Shown: positions 19,076 to 29,935 of the stretch, piece by piece
Position numbering within the stretch: position 1 is the stretch's first letter
Layout of the letters: each line of letters begins with the position of its first letter
From: Bombyx mori
Taxonomy: Eukaryota; Arthropoda; Insecta; Lepidoptera; Bombycidae
Assembly: GCF_030269925.1 (NCBI RefSeq)
Contig: NC_085135.1
Location: forward strand, 4,154,753 to 4,218,752
DNA: 64,000 nucleotides
Reading direction: 5' to 3'
Translations under genes and position numbers: made by a program
The notes under the pieces: model-generated
Seen by the model: only the letters and a program-made list of their open reading frames with translations
What the model was told of the DNA's origin: nothing
Databases searched by the model: none

Positions 19076-22000
19076 TTATAAGGGTGAGACCGATATATTA
19101 GTATTCACTATGATATTCGTAATACAGCTAGTATTCGTGTATCGGTTATCCGTCGAATTCTGATATGCTAATATTCCGTATTCACTTATTCGTAATATTA
19201 GCCAATTCACATCGGTCGGGTTGTATCTATCCACAGAACACTGTTACTTCTAGCGAAGTATCTATCACACGAAAATATACTGTGTTATCGAGCAACACTT
19301 CCGGCCTCACAATTAATTATTTACGAACTTAGGAAATACATAGAACTTATTACTGTCTTATAATATAACTAGTAATTTCATAATCAAGTAAATAGTTCAT
19401 CCACAGATTCGGTAGAGTTCCGTTCAAAAGTCCCGTTGTAAACGGAGCGCCAGACTACCGACTGTGTTTACTGTAAGCAGAACGGTTTTTTGAGGTTGCG
19501 AAATTTTATTTAATTCTACGGTACTTCTGGTTCCTAAATTGTATATTATATCAATCACTCACAACTTTATTTTACTGATATTAACTATTTATATCATTTA
19601 AAACAATTAATCTACTTGAAATTATTCATTTTATCACCACAAACTATAGCTCGCTCAAAAATTTCGATCCTGACTTTTTTTCGATGTAAAAAGCATAGAC
19701 CTATATAGTAGGGACACGACATATTGTTCTATACGTACAATTGCTTATATAAATAGCACCCATTTTGAAGGCACATACATAAACACATATCTATCTCGTT
19801 CTTACTCAGCACTTTAACTCGCAGGAAAACAATATAACAGTATTTCAGTGCGTACATAAAATGAAACATGAATATACGTAAATGTCTCCGTCTCCGTCTA
19901 ATGAGGCCGAAAATCCGCCATGCTTAGCGCGCCAAATGTCATTGTCACGTCAGTTCGGCCGTCTGTTTTGGGTTGTACATTATTTATTGACTTTGATATC
20001 GATTTAATATGATTGCTTATATAAAAAAAATTTTTTTTATCATGTTTTAAAATAATATAATATAAATATAATATAATATAAAATAATATAATATAATATA
20101 AATTTAAAATAATAATCAAAACATATTTTATAGGATCTCAAGAAAGTCGATGCCCCAAAACTATTATCTATATATATTTAAATTCATTATGGAGCCCTCA
20201 TCCGAAAAATCGGACACCATTTTTCGGTCGGAATCTATTGATCATGACACTAATCATAAATACCTCTTTAAAATATGTCATCAAAACATATTTAGACATT
20301 CTGTTTAGATATTTCAGGAAAAAGGCTACCGACAAAATCTCTTCGGAACTATTTAAATAAAATAGTTTTATTCCGCAGTGAGTAAAACACTATTGTCAAC
20401 TCGTTATATATTTAATAATTAAGTGATTTTAGAGAGGAAGTCACAAGGAATGACGTTTGTAATTTTATTAACGAATAAAATAAATGTTCTGTAGGTGTTT
20501 TTTTTTATCAGGCGGTCCCTTGATAAGTTTAAAATTTGAATCACTCTCACTCTCAAGTGAGAGTGATTCAAATGGTGCGGCCTGCCTTCCTTGAGGTGCG
20601 CTGCGATAGTGTGTTACGGACTTTAGAGTCAGCAAAATAATTAAAATAGATTGTAATAGTCTAAGAAAAACACGTACTCAAAATACGATAACATTCAGCA
20701 TGCTAGAAATGGGCAGATGGCACTGTACTACGCCATATCTTTATGTTTTGCGGAAAATGACAACTTTATAAAATCAGTGTAGCAAATTTTAAAAATCGTC
20801 ATATCGTTTACTTGGCAAATTTGAAGCACGAACTCGTCTTAGATTTCACATAATATCTAAATCACATCATCTTTGCACATAACAATATACTTACTTCCTA
20901 TTAAAGTATAAATTCTACAAATACATTCACTCAACATTATTTAAAATAAAATGAGCCAAGAACATTTATCGATAAAACCTACTAACATTAAAATCTTCTG
21001 GGCAGCACTAAAACAGCCATGTTTTGTGGCCAGATGACGTCACAGTGGCACGAATTTTTTGTTGACGTTTCATTTCCATAGGTTTCCTACTTCAGTGGTA
21101 AAAAGTGACATGCCACAGACTATAAATAATTCGAGAATACATGGTAATCTACGGCCGCCAGGGTGCGCTGGAATTATTCCTACTTTTTAATGGATTTTAT
21201 GACCTGGTAACTGAGACCTTTAAGTCTTAATTTATATTCATATTTTTATGAAAAATGATATTATGGAGTGAAATGAAATGAAGATGATTAATTTGAGACA
21301 TTAATCACCTGGGATGAAATGAAATGAAATGAGATGATATGGAATGAAATATAATCTCAGTAAAATAGTGGTCATTTACTAAAATCTCAGTGGAGGAGGC
21401 TTTTTGGAGGAAACGGAGAAGTTACTTACAGCGGCTTTGTTTAATTTTTCCACATTTGTGCACTTTCACAGATATTAAACAGTTAATAAACCACCATTAT
21501 TACACATTTAAACCCGAAGAAACACTAAATAGACAAAATAAAACAAATCACACAACTTCACACCTCGCGTTCCCGCCAAAAAGTCATTATTTCTACATAA
21601 ACTGTAGCTTCAAGGGGATAGTTTGCAGTTCTTATTGAACGGTTTATACATTATATAATGTTAATGTTGTTACTGTTAGTATTTTAGTATATGTACTGCC
21701 GAAGCAAGTACTGTTGTTACTGTTGGAGGGACAATTTTGTTTTGTAATGTAATACCGAAATACTTCACGAGATGGCGTTACAAAAAATCCCTTCCCAAAA
21801 CTATAAAACCGTTGTGATTGTCTACGTATAAATAATATTTATTCGTATAATAAATAATATTTATTCGTAGGTGATTGTTTAAGATGTTATGAATATTTCA
21901 GTTTTGATTTCATTAAAATAACTTGAACTTTACTACTGAATTCCGAAGAAAATTCTAATTAAGGCTGAGTTAAGTTCAGCTTTTTAATTAAAGCCTCTTA

Positions 22001-22380
22001 CTGTAGTTTTTAAATTACATTTATGCGGATTGATGTTTCAAAGCTTTCAGATTTCAATTTTAAAATCTGAAATAATTAAGAACAGCGTCATCTACCGTTC
22101 ACATTTGAAACAGAATTTAATTCGGTTTAAATTTGTAAAAGTTGATGTTGATTATTATTACACTAATTAATTGAGTGTTTCATCAGCTTTTAAGCTGAGT
22201 GACTATTTATAATTTATTTTTATTCTATTGTCTATTTTTGTTAAGTAATAAATGATTTAGGTTTTTCTTCCTCGACTTGTGTCGGCTTTGATAAATATCC
22301 CGTCCCGTTTCCCACAGGAAAAAAGATATCTATACCCCAAAATTTTAATGATATTTTATGTGAAAAAAAAAAAAGAATAG
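19076..22380. other. AT-rich gene-free interval
   Basis: No supported coding sequence is seen. It includes AT-rich simple sequence (ATAATATAATATAAATATAA at about 20050-20100), a perfect 17-bp hairpin (20534-20573), and a diverged copy (about 21230-21600) of a repeat also found at 52130-52930 and 61570-62370 (AATGAAATGAAATGAGAT region, then CACTTTCACAGATA and CAGTTAATAAACC). The short ORFs here are not conserved. Confidence 0.6.
20534..20573. repeat. Perfect 17-bp inverted repeat
   Basis: ATTTGAATCACTCTCAC (20534-20550) and its exact complement at 20557-20573 are separated by six bases. No element boundary is apparent around it. Confidence 0.8.
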
Positions 22381-22416
22381 AAAATGACTAAATGATGTAG
22401 AGAACCCCAGCGTGTG

Positions 22417-23934
22417 TTACTGTGCGTGAGTAGTGCCTCTTCTTCTTCTTCCTCGTCGTCCTCCTCGCTGCGTTATTGGCTGTTGTGTTGCCGTTGTATG
22501 AGTGGTGTCTGTTGGATTTTGTGTGTTTGATGAATGTTGTGTGTCGAGTGGCTGTTGTATGTCTGGCGGTCGTGGCGTGTTTTGTGTGTAGTGTTCTTGT
22601 GTGTTATGTACGAATACTATGTCTCCAAGCACCTTACTAAGTATAATTGATGTGTGAATAGCTGCCTGTTTCTGTAGGATACCAACGTTAATGTTGCTGT
22701 CCAATTTATTTAGGTATCTTGTAATACTTTTAGCTACTACCCCGGTAGCGCCAACGACTATTGGGATGACAGACGTTTGTGTATTCCACAAACGACTGAC
22801 TTCAGTTTTCAAAAGATGGTATTTGCTCAGTTTTTCAATTTCTTTAGCACCTATGTTGTAATCGGATGGTACAGTAATATCAATTAGGAATGTGTTATTG
22901 TTGGTTTTATCAATATAAATTATATCAGGTCTATTGTGCGTTACGGTGACATCGGTTTGTACAGGCATCTCCCATAAGATTTTAGTGGATTCGTTCTCTT
23001 TGACTTGTGGCTTTCCTTCCACCAAAGGTCGGAAACTTTTATTTTGTGTTTCTTGGCTAGACACCAGTAGACGTATTGGACCAGGCAATTATGACGTTTG
23101 ACATAATAAGTCCCAGCCAGTTTTTCGCATGTTGATATGATGTGCTGCGTGGTTTCATCTTTGCTAGCACATAGGCAACATTTGCCATCTACTGGCTGTT
23201 TTAGTATGTCCCGCTGATGTTGTCGTGTCATAACAGCTTGATCTTGCACCGCAAATATTGAGGATTCTATGCTGGGAGATATCTGTTGCTTCTTTAACCA
23301 TTTAAATGAAAGTTCGGTATCTATGTTGGCCTGGTCCAGTACTTTTATAGGAAATTGCCCATGTAGCTGTTTATTTCGCCATGTTTTAACTTGTTTTTTT
23401 ATAATTGCGTCTTTTATATCTTTGTCTGTATGTGTATGTCCCTGTGGTAAATGAAATTCTCTCTCTATTTCTTGTGCTTCGTTAATTATTGAGTATTTGA
23501 CCCTATGTGTATCGTGTTGTACTATTGCTTTTATTAAATGATCTCTTTCTACTTTTAAATATTGCTTATATTTAAGTATCTGTGCTTTATACATGTTTTG
23601 TACATTCAACAATCCTCTTCCTCCTTGTGCAATCGGTAAATACAATCTTTCTGTGTCTGCCTTTTGTTGGTGTGCTTTTTTTATTGCTAGTAGTTTTCTC
23701 GTTTTAATATCTATTTTCTGTAAATCACTATTTTTGTAATTAATAATACCGAAAGAGTAGAGCAGAACTGGAATTGCATATGTATTTATACCTTTGATTA
23801 GGTAGCGCGAGTTAAGATGTGTATTTAGTAGTTTCTTAATCCTTTTGAAATTCTCTTTGGTTATCTGTTCTTTTATTAAACTGTGTTCTATTTTACCTGA
23901 TTCGTGAATTCCTAAATATTTATATCTATCTCCT
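22417..23934 (-). pseudogene. Dong/R4-type LINE, C-terminal RT thumb and restriction-like endonuclease
   Basis: The minus strand continues the Dong RT after the RTE insertion: YKYLGIHESGKIEHSL, NTYAIPVLLYSFGI and a long basic linker. A zinc motif CCLCASKDETTQHIISTC, then RHNCLVQYVYWCL, precede a frameshift (about 22990-23050). The second frame gives HNRPDIIYIDKTNNNTFLID and ITVPSDYN, which fits the PD-(D/E)xK restriction-like endonuclease of R2/R4-type LINEs. It ends at a stop at 22417 after an arginine-rich tail. The frameshift makes this copy defective. Confidence 0.82.
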
Positions 23935-23945
23935 ATTGCAAGTTG
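23935..23945. repeat. Target-site duplication of RTE, left
   Basis: ATTGCAAGTTG is repeated exactly at 28218-28228. Confidence 0.85.
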
Positions 23946-25838
23946 GCCGTGTGGTGACGGCATTAGAATACTTTTGTCACCACCCCCATTACCATCCCAG
24001 GGGAGTCGTAAGAGGCGACAAAAGGGAAAGCATAACACACAATATTTACTAGTGTGAGAGAAGGAAAACTCGAAATTAAACCCTGTACCAACCCGTCTAG
24101 CCAGCGTGGTACCAGTAGGCTAATAAACCTCCAAAATGATTTCACACCGCAGAACCAGGACCCTAGTCCCCGGCGGCCCCGCTATTCCTGGTTACGGTAG
24201 CGGCCATGGTAACGGCGGGGCAAGGGGTGCTAAGAATCTCCGGCAGAGATCCGGCTACCACCCCCCTTCACAACGACAATTGGCCCTGATGACATACAAC
24301 GTGCGCACTTTGAGGTTGGACGAGAAGCTAATAGAGCTGGAAGAAGAAATGAACAAGTTGCGCTGGGACGTTATTGGTTTATCGGAGATCCGAAGAGAGG
24401 GGGAGGATACGAAAACCTTACAGTCCGGCCACTTGTTCTACTACCGGGAGGGAGAACAGAAGTCCCAAGGTGGTGTTGGGTTTATCGTCCACAAATCTCT
24501 CATAAACAACATTGTGGCCATCGAAAGTGTGTCGAGTAGGGTAGTATACCTTGTCCTCAAAATCTCAAAGCGGTATTCGCTGAAGATTGTACAGGTATAC
24601 GCCCCATCGACGTCACATCCAGACGATGAAGTGGAAGCTACGTATGAGGACATTAGTAGGGCCATACGTAACTCTCAATCACATTTTACCGTTGTTATGG
24701 GAGATTTCAATGCAAAACTGGGCCGTAGAGGCGATGATGAGTTGAAAGTGGGGCCATTTGGATTTGGGCAGCGGAATCCCAGAGGACAGATGCTGGCGGA
24801 CTTTATGGAGAAGGAAGGACTCTTTATGATGAATTCTTTCTTCAAGAAGCCGCCACAACGGAAATGGACCTGGTTGAGTCCCGACGGTGTAACAAGAAAT
24901 GAAATTGACTTCATCATGAGCACCAACAGACAGATATTCAACGATGTCTCTGTGATCAACAGTGTTAAAACAGGAAGTGATCACCGAATCGTCAGAGGCA
25001 TGTTGAATATCAATGTCAGACTGGAAAGATCGCGTCTGATGAAGTCAATGCTTCGACCGTCGAATGCACAAATCCAAAACCCCGAGAGCTTTCAATTCGA
25101 ATTGGCTAATCGCTTCGAATGGCTAAACAGCTGCGCATCAGTGGACGATGTAAACAGCAGGCTGGTAGAGACTGTCCGTACGGTAGGGTCCAAATTTTTC
25201 AAAACCCACCGTAAGAATAGACCTCAGAAACTATCCGACCACACCCGAAACCTCATGGCTAGTCGACGTTTGATGACGCTCCAAACTTCGGAGGACGCTG
25301 AGTCATATAGGCAACTCAATAGACATATCATGAAGTCCTTGCGACACGACCTACGCTCCTTTAATACTCAGCGTATCAAAGAGACGATTGAGCGAAACCA
25401 AGGCTCTAAAGTGTTCGCAAGAGACGCTTCTATTAGGCAAAGCCAGCTGACGAAGCTGTGAAGACCGAAGATGGACGTGTAACGTCGAATAAGTCAGAGG
25501 TCCTGCGGGAGATAGAGAGGTTCTACGGGCAGCTGTTTACCTCGGTCTCAGCTGAACCGCAAGGTTTAGCTGCAGACCCTAGAGCCAAGCTAACCCGACA
25601 CTACACCGAAGACATCCCGGACATCAGCCTGTACGAGATTAGGATGGCTCTCAAACAGCTTAAGAATAACAAGGCACCGGGCGAGGATGGAATTACTACG
25701 GAGCTTCTGAAAGCGGGCGGGACGCCGGTACTGAAAGTCCTTCAGAAGCTCTTCAACTCCTCTTTGCTCGATGGAAAACCGCCACAGGCATGGAACAGGG
25801 GTGTTGTGATCCTGTTCTTCAAAAAAGGTGACAAAACC

Positions 25839-25882
25839 TTATTGAAGAACTATAGGCCTATGGGCCTATAGTTCTTCAATAA
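25839..25882. repeat. 20-bp perfect palindrome from inverted duplication in RTE
   Basis: Arms 25839-25858 and 25863-25882 are exact reverse complements around a 4-base centre. The right arm replaces part of the RT coding sequence after NYRPxxL and introduces a stop. Confidence 0.9.
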
Positions 25883-26552
25883 ACTGCTGAGCCATGTCTA
25901 CAAGCTGTTCTCGAGAGTCATCACGAAGCGTCTCGAACGCAGGTTTGATGACTTCCAGCCTACCGAACAAGCCGGTTTCCGAAAAGGCTACAGTACCATA
26001 GACCACATACATACGCTGCGGCAGATTGTTCAGAAGACCGAAGAGTACAATCGGCCATTATGCTTAGCGTTTGTGGACTATGAGAAAGCCTTTGATTCCG
26101 TCGAAACATGGGCGGTCCTTAGATCTCTCCAGCGGTGCCGTATTGACCACCGGTACATCGAAGTATTGAAGTGTTTGTATAATAACGCCACCATGTCAGT
26201 CCGAGTACAGGAGCATTGCACGAAGGAAATCCCTGTAAAGAGAGGAGTGAGACAGGGAGATGTGATATCTCCGAAACTGTTTATCAGTGCTCTGGAGGAT
26301 TCCTTCAAGCTCCTGGAATGGCAAGGACTTGGCATCAATATTAACGGCGAATACATCACTCATCTTCGGTTTGCCGATGACATCGTGGTCATGGCAGAGT
26401 CGCTGGAAGGTTTAGGGCGTATGCTCGGTGACCTAAGTAGGGTTTCTCAACAAGTGGGTCTTAAAATGAACATGGACAAAACAAAAATCATGTACAATGT
26501 CCATGTTGCACCCACCATAGTTACTGTTGGGAGCTCTACTCTTGAAGTTGTT

Positions 26553-26568
26553 GACGAATATATATACC
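26553..26568. repeat. Target-site duplication of R1 copy in RTE, left
   Basis: GACGAATATATATACC is repeated exactly at 27617-27632. One adjacent T may extend it to 17 bp. Confidence 0.9.
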
Positions 26569-27616
26569 TTTTTTTTTTTTTTTTTTTTTTTCGGGTAGAG
26601 GGCCGAACCTCCTACGAGGTCCCCGCGCAAAAGGGGCGCGCGGGGTATGTGAGACTCAACGATCTGCATGGTGTTGTGAGCAGACCGCGGGCCCAAGGAT
26701 TTTAGAGCCCACCCACTAAACGACTCCTCTGCACTCTTACACCCGACGTCCGATCCCCTCCGAGGTCAGAACCCGGATGAGGTAGGGGGGCTACCGCGGT
26801 CAACACTACAACCAGACGGCGCGGCTCACCCCAAGGACGCCCAGCCGACGGAGCCTTCGAGGCGAATCGAAGGCTCTGAAACGTCGGCCGTCTTGGTACG
26901 GCAGCCCGTCGGGCCGCCCAGACGGTGCCGCTGGTGTCCCGGAATACCCCGCTGGACCAGAACCAGCCTGCCGGGTCGGGACGCGATACACCGTCGACCG
27001 GTCGCTCTATTCACTCCACGGCAGCGCGCTAGAGTGCTGGTAGCGCGCCGCGCGGCCTCACCCCCTCAGGTCGCCCCTTGACCTTCACCGGGGGGAGGCC
27101 GCCACCTACAGGGGCCGGGACGTACGGGCGTATTCCCGCCTCCGGCCCCCGGCTCGACGGCGACGGATCGGTGCGGAAAGGGAAGAGCTCTCCCTCTCTC
27201 GCTCCGCCGCCTCCTTCTGCGATATGGTGGACTCGCAGAAGTCGAGCATCGCCTTCCAGGACGCGTCGCTGCCGAGCATCGTAGCCACGACGCGCGGCAG
27301 CGAGAGGTCCTCTCCAATGACCGCGACGAGGGCGGCGCGTTGCTCGTCGAATCCAGAGCAACGCGCCAGCGTGTGTTCCGCTGTATCTTCCTCGTCGCGG
27401 TCCGCGCAGTGGTGGCACTGCGCCGTCGGTTCCCTTCCGGCTATCTTGTGCAAGTACCGGCCGAAACAACCATGGCCGGTAAGCATCTGCGTTAGCCGGA
27501 AGGTGAGGCATCCGCGGTCGCGGCCCACCCAGTCCGCGAGAACCGGGCGGACCGCCTCGACGGTTCGGAGGCCGGCCGACGGGTCCGCCAAGCGGCGAGA
27601 CCACGCCTCCAGCACG
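26569..27616 (-). mobile_element. R1-type LINE (R1-A family), 5'-truncated
   Basis: This copy contains the last ~170 codons of ORF2 (27616-27106), the whole 3' UTR and a 23-nt poly-A. It is almost identical to element A over its length, so it inserted recently. A perfect 16-bp target duplication flanks it. The larger open frame running upstream to 27741 is a chance fusion with antisense RTE. Confidence 0.9.
27106..27616 (-). pseudogene. R1 ORF2 C-terminal fragment
   Basis: It reads VLEAWSRRLADPSAGLRTVE and LTGHGCFGRYLHKIAG, then CHHCADRDEEDTAEHTLARC, and ends in YARTSRPL and a stop at 27106. The endonuclease and RT are missing because of 5' truncation. It is the same C-terminal zinc domain as in R1-A. 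Confidence 0.85.
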
Positions 27617-27632
27617 GACGAATATATATACC

Positions 27633-28201
27633 TAGGACAGGCAGTCCGATTAGGTAGGTCCAACTTTGAGAGAGAGGTCAGTAGACGGATCCAACTCGGC
27701 TGGGCTGCGTTCGGTAAACTGCACAACGTCTTCTCGTCCAAAATACCTCAGTGCCTTAAGACAAAGGCGTACAACCAATGTGTGTTACCAGTGATGACTT
27801 ATGGCTCGGAGACGTGGTGCTTCAATAGGGATCTTTTTAGAAGGCTCAAAGTCGCGCAGCGAGCTATGGAGAGGGCTTTGCTCGGCATTTTTCTACGTGA
27901 TCGAATCCGAAATGAGGAGATCCGTAGAAGAACGAAGGTTGCTGACATAGCCCGTAGAATTAGTGAACTGAAGTGGCAATGGGCCGGCCACATAGCACGA
28001 AGAGAGGACGGTCGATGGGGCAGAAAGATCCTGGAGTGGCGACCACGTACTGGCAAGCGCAGTGTGGGACGGCCACCTACTAGATGGACCGACGACCTAG
28101 TAAAAAGCGCTGGGTCTCGTTGGATGCAGGTGGCAATGGACCGGTCGCACTGGAAATCTATTGGAGAGGCATATGTTCAGCAGTGGACGGCGATAGGCTG
28201 A
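27633..28201 (+). pseudogene. RTE ORF C-terminus
   Basis: This continues the RTE frame after the R1 insertion: YLGQAVRLGRSNFEREVSRR, LPVMTYGSETWCFNRDL, AQRAMERALLGIFLRDRIRN, WQWAGHIARREDGRWGRKIL and GRPPTRWTDDLVKSAG, all typical of RTE-clade C-termini. It stops at 28199-28201, followed by the short TGATGAT-type tail. Confidence 0.88.
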
Positions 28202-28228
28202 AATGATGATGTTGATGATTGCAAGTTG

Positions 28229-29093
28229 TTGAAATGTTTCCCCGCTTAATAATATGTGACCTTCTCCGATTGTACTGTTTCGATATCTTGAACTAATATG
28301 TATTGTATTGCACTTATCCAAACCGAACCTCATCCCTATGTCTTTTGTAAATATTTCTACACTTTCTAATAAAACTTTTGAGTTATTTCTATTGTTAGCA
28401 TAAACTTTTAGGTCATCCATATATAACAAGTGATTAATCCAGAAACTGTCTTTATGTTTGTAACCCTTCATTTCATACTTGTTCAGTATGAATGATAACG
28501 GGTTAATCGCTAAACAGAACAACAATGGCGAGAGGGAGTCGCCTTGAAATATACCACGCCTGATGTAAATCGGTTCAGTAGTTATTGAATCCTGGGAGCC
28601 ACGCGCCGTCATGATCACTTTCCAAGAAGGCATGGCCATCTGCAGAAACCTTTTAATCATGGGAGGACATTTATAGATATCAAGGATTTTGAGCAGCCAT
28701 TGGTGTGACACACTATCGAATGCTTTTTGATAATCTATCCACGCCATGCTCAGATTATTTTGGGATTGATGTGCATCCTCTAAGATGGCTTTGTTGACCA
28801 TGAGGTGATCTTTACAGCCCCTAGCACCCCTGCGACATCCCCGTTGTTTTACTGCCATTACGTTGTTCTCATGGCAATGGTTATACAGTACGTTGGCCAA
28901 TACAGAAGTAAGCAACTTGTACATGCTAGGTAGACAAGCTATTGGTCTCCAATTTTTCGGATCTTCAGTGTTTTCGTTTTTGGGGATTAATATGACCTGA
29001 CCTGTAGTGAACCAACCATTCTTCTAAATTTTCTATACCTGCAACTATTTTTGTAAATAATGAAGCTAAATATTTATGGACACTGGTTAGATA
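28229..29093 (-). pseudogene. Dong/R4 reverse transcriptase core
   Basis: After the solo LTR, the minus strand reads TSVHKYLASLFTKIVAGIEN, IPKNENTEDPKNWRPIACLP (across a frame change near 28970), the catalytic block MAWIDYQKAFDSVSHQWLLK, RRGIFQGDSLSPLLFCLAIN and HLLYMDDLKVYANN with YMDD. It ends at LLSGETFQQLA, where the RTE is inserted. The active-site residues are retained. Confidence 0.82.
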
Positions 29094-29466
29094 TGTAAGC
29101 TTGAGGGTAGATATTATCTTGTTGAACACCAAGTAAAACGAAGTCACCTTTGGTTTCTGATTTAATCAACAATATGTTAACTTGACAATTCACTTTAACA
29201 CTTGTCCAACTTTAACCAGTACGTACAACAGTCACTGAATCACACAACGTAACAACGATATAGTAAGTGCACCGGGCAAACGCAGTCGAACGAATCCTCA
29301 TTTCAAGGCACGTTCCGCCTTTTTATACTAGCCGGCGCAGCTGGCTTATGAGTCACTTCTGTTGCAGCTGTTGTTTACGAGTGGAACGACACGGCCGGCG
29401 CACCTGGCTTGTGTGAGTCACTCCTATTGCACGTGCTATATAACATAAATATCGTTAACGCCGTCA
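29094..29466 (-). repeat. Solo LTR of a Ty3/gypsy element
   Basis: It is 373 bp and begins TG and ends CA on both strands. A GATA duplication (29090-29093 and 29467-29470) flanks it. Removing it together with one GATA joins the Dong RT reading LKYLTSVHKYLAS. On the minus strand it holds TAGTATAAAAAGGC, a TATA-type promoter. It matches 18819-19075, which lies upstream of a gag on the same strand. It likely arose by LTR-LTR recombination. Confidence 0.88.
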
Positions 29467-29842
29467 GATATTTAAGGTAGTAATTCTGTATTTTATCTAT
29501 TCCCGGTGATTTCCAGTTTAGTAGTTTTTTAATAGCAATCTTTACTTGGTCTTCTGTAATCTCTTCTCTGTCTACTGTATTTACCTTGTTTGATGAAATT
29601 TCTATTTCTTTAATCCATTTAGCCTCCTTCTTATATTGTATAGGATTGGATAGTATAGACGACCAAAATTCTTCTACACTTTCTTTACTTGGTACCTTGA
29701 TATCTTTAGAGCCCTTACCTTCCAAACTTCTATACAATCTGTGTTCATTTTCGGTAAAGAGCCTATTTTGTTCCTTCCTAGTGTTCATGTCTTCATACCT
29801 CTTTATTCTCCCAGCTAAAGCTTTGATCTTCTGCTTTAAATA
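29467..29842 (-). pseudogene. Dong/R4 ORF segment before RT palm
   Basis: The minus strand reads KQKIKALAGRIKRYEDMNTR, LYRSLEGKGSKDIKVPSKES, FWSSILSNPIQYKKEAKWIK and IAIKKLLNWKSPGIDKIQNY, the last being the RT motif with the PG-D signature. It joins the RT core across the solo LTR. Confidence 0.82.
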
Positions 29843-29935
29843 ATAATAATAATAAAACATTTATTTCAGAAAAAATCCATAAAATAATAATAATAAATTA
29901 AAAAATTTAAATTTAAAAATTTAAAGTTTCGGCTA
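29843..29935. repeat. Short AT-rich insertion with (TTA)n tail in Dong ORF
   Basis: About 95 bases separate ETLN from LKQKIKALAG in the Dong protein. They end, on the minus strand, in TTCTGAAATAAATGTTTTAT followed by TTATTATTATT, like the 3' end of a severely truncated retroposon. The exact ends are uncertain. Confidence 0.5.

Larger units (their letters stand above)
24136..26568 (+). pseudogene. RTE ORF: AP endonuclease and RT N-terminal two thirds (broken)
   Basis: The ORF starts at ATG 24136. The endonuclease shows LALMTYNVRTLRLDEKL, IGLSEIRREG, VVMGDFNAKLGRRG, RNEIDFIMSTNR and TGSDHRIVRGML (to about residue 290). The first frame ends at 25461, where a small indel shifts it. The RT continues with NNKAPGEDGITTELLKAGG and LLKNYRPMG, then is cut by an inverted duplication with a stop at 25871. 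RT motifs resume: FVDYEKAFDSVETWAVL, KRGVRQGDVISPKLF and RFADDIVVMAE (catalytic FADD). At DEYIYL (26568) the R1 copy intervenes. Confidence 0.88.
23946..28217 (+). mobile_element. RTE-clade LINE, complete at both ends, split by R1
   Basis: It begins with GCCGTGTGGTGACGGC, a 5-bp stem-loop, and ends in a TGATGATGTTGATG tail, as RTEs do instead of a poly-A. An exact 11-bp target duplication flanks it. The 5' UTR is about 190 bases. One ORF encodes endonuclease and RT but is disrupted by a frameshift (about 25455), an inverted duplication (25839-25882) and an R1 insertion (26569-27616). It sits in the RT region of the Dong-type LINE, in the opposite orientation. Confidence 0.88.

Noticed and set aside
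22417..22480. Arginine/histidine-rich C-terminus as a separate gene
   Set aside because: It is continuous with the Dong endonuclease frame.
26073..26705. RTE frame running through a phenylalanine tract
   Set aside because: The last ~50 codons translate the T run and antisense R1 3' UTR and are not part of RTE.
27106..27741. 211-codon frame joining two unrelated protein pieces
   Set aside because: It is a chance in-frame fusion of antisense RTE with R1 ORF2 across the insertion point.
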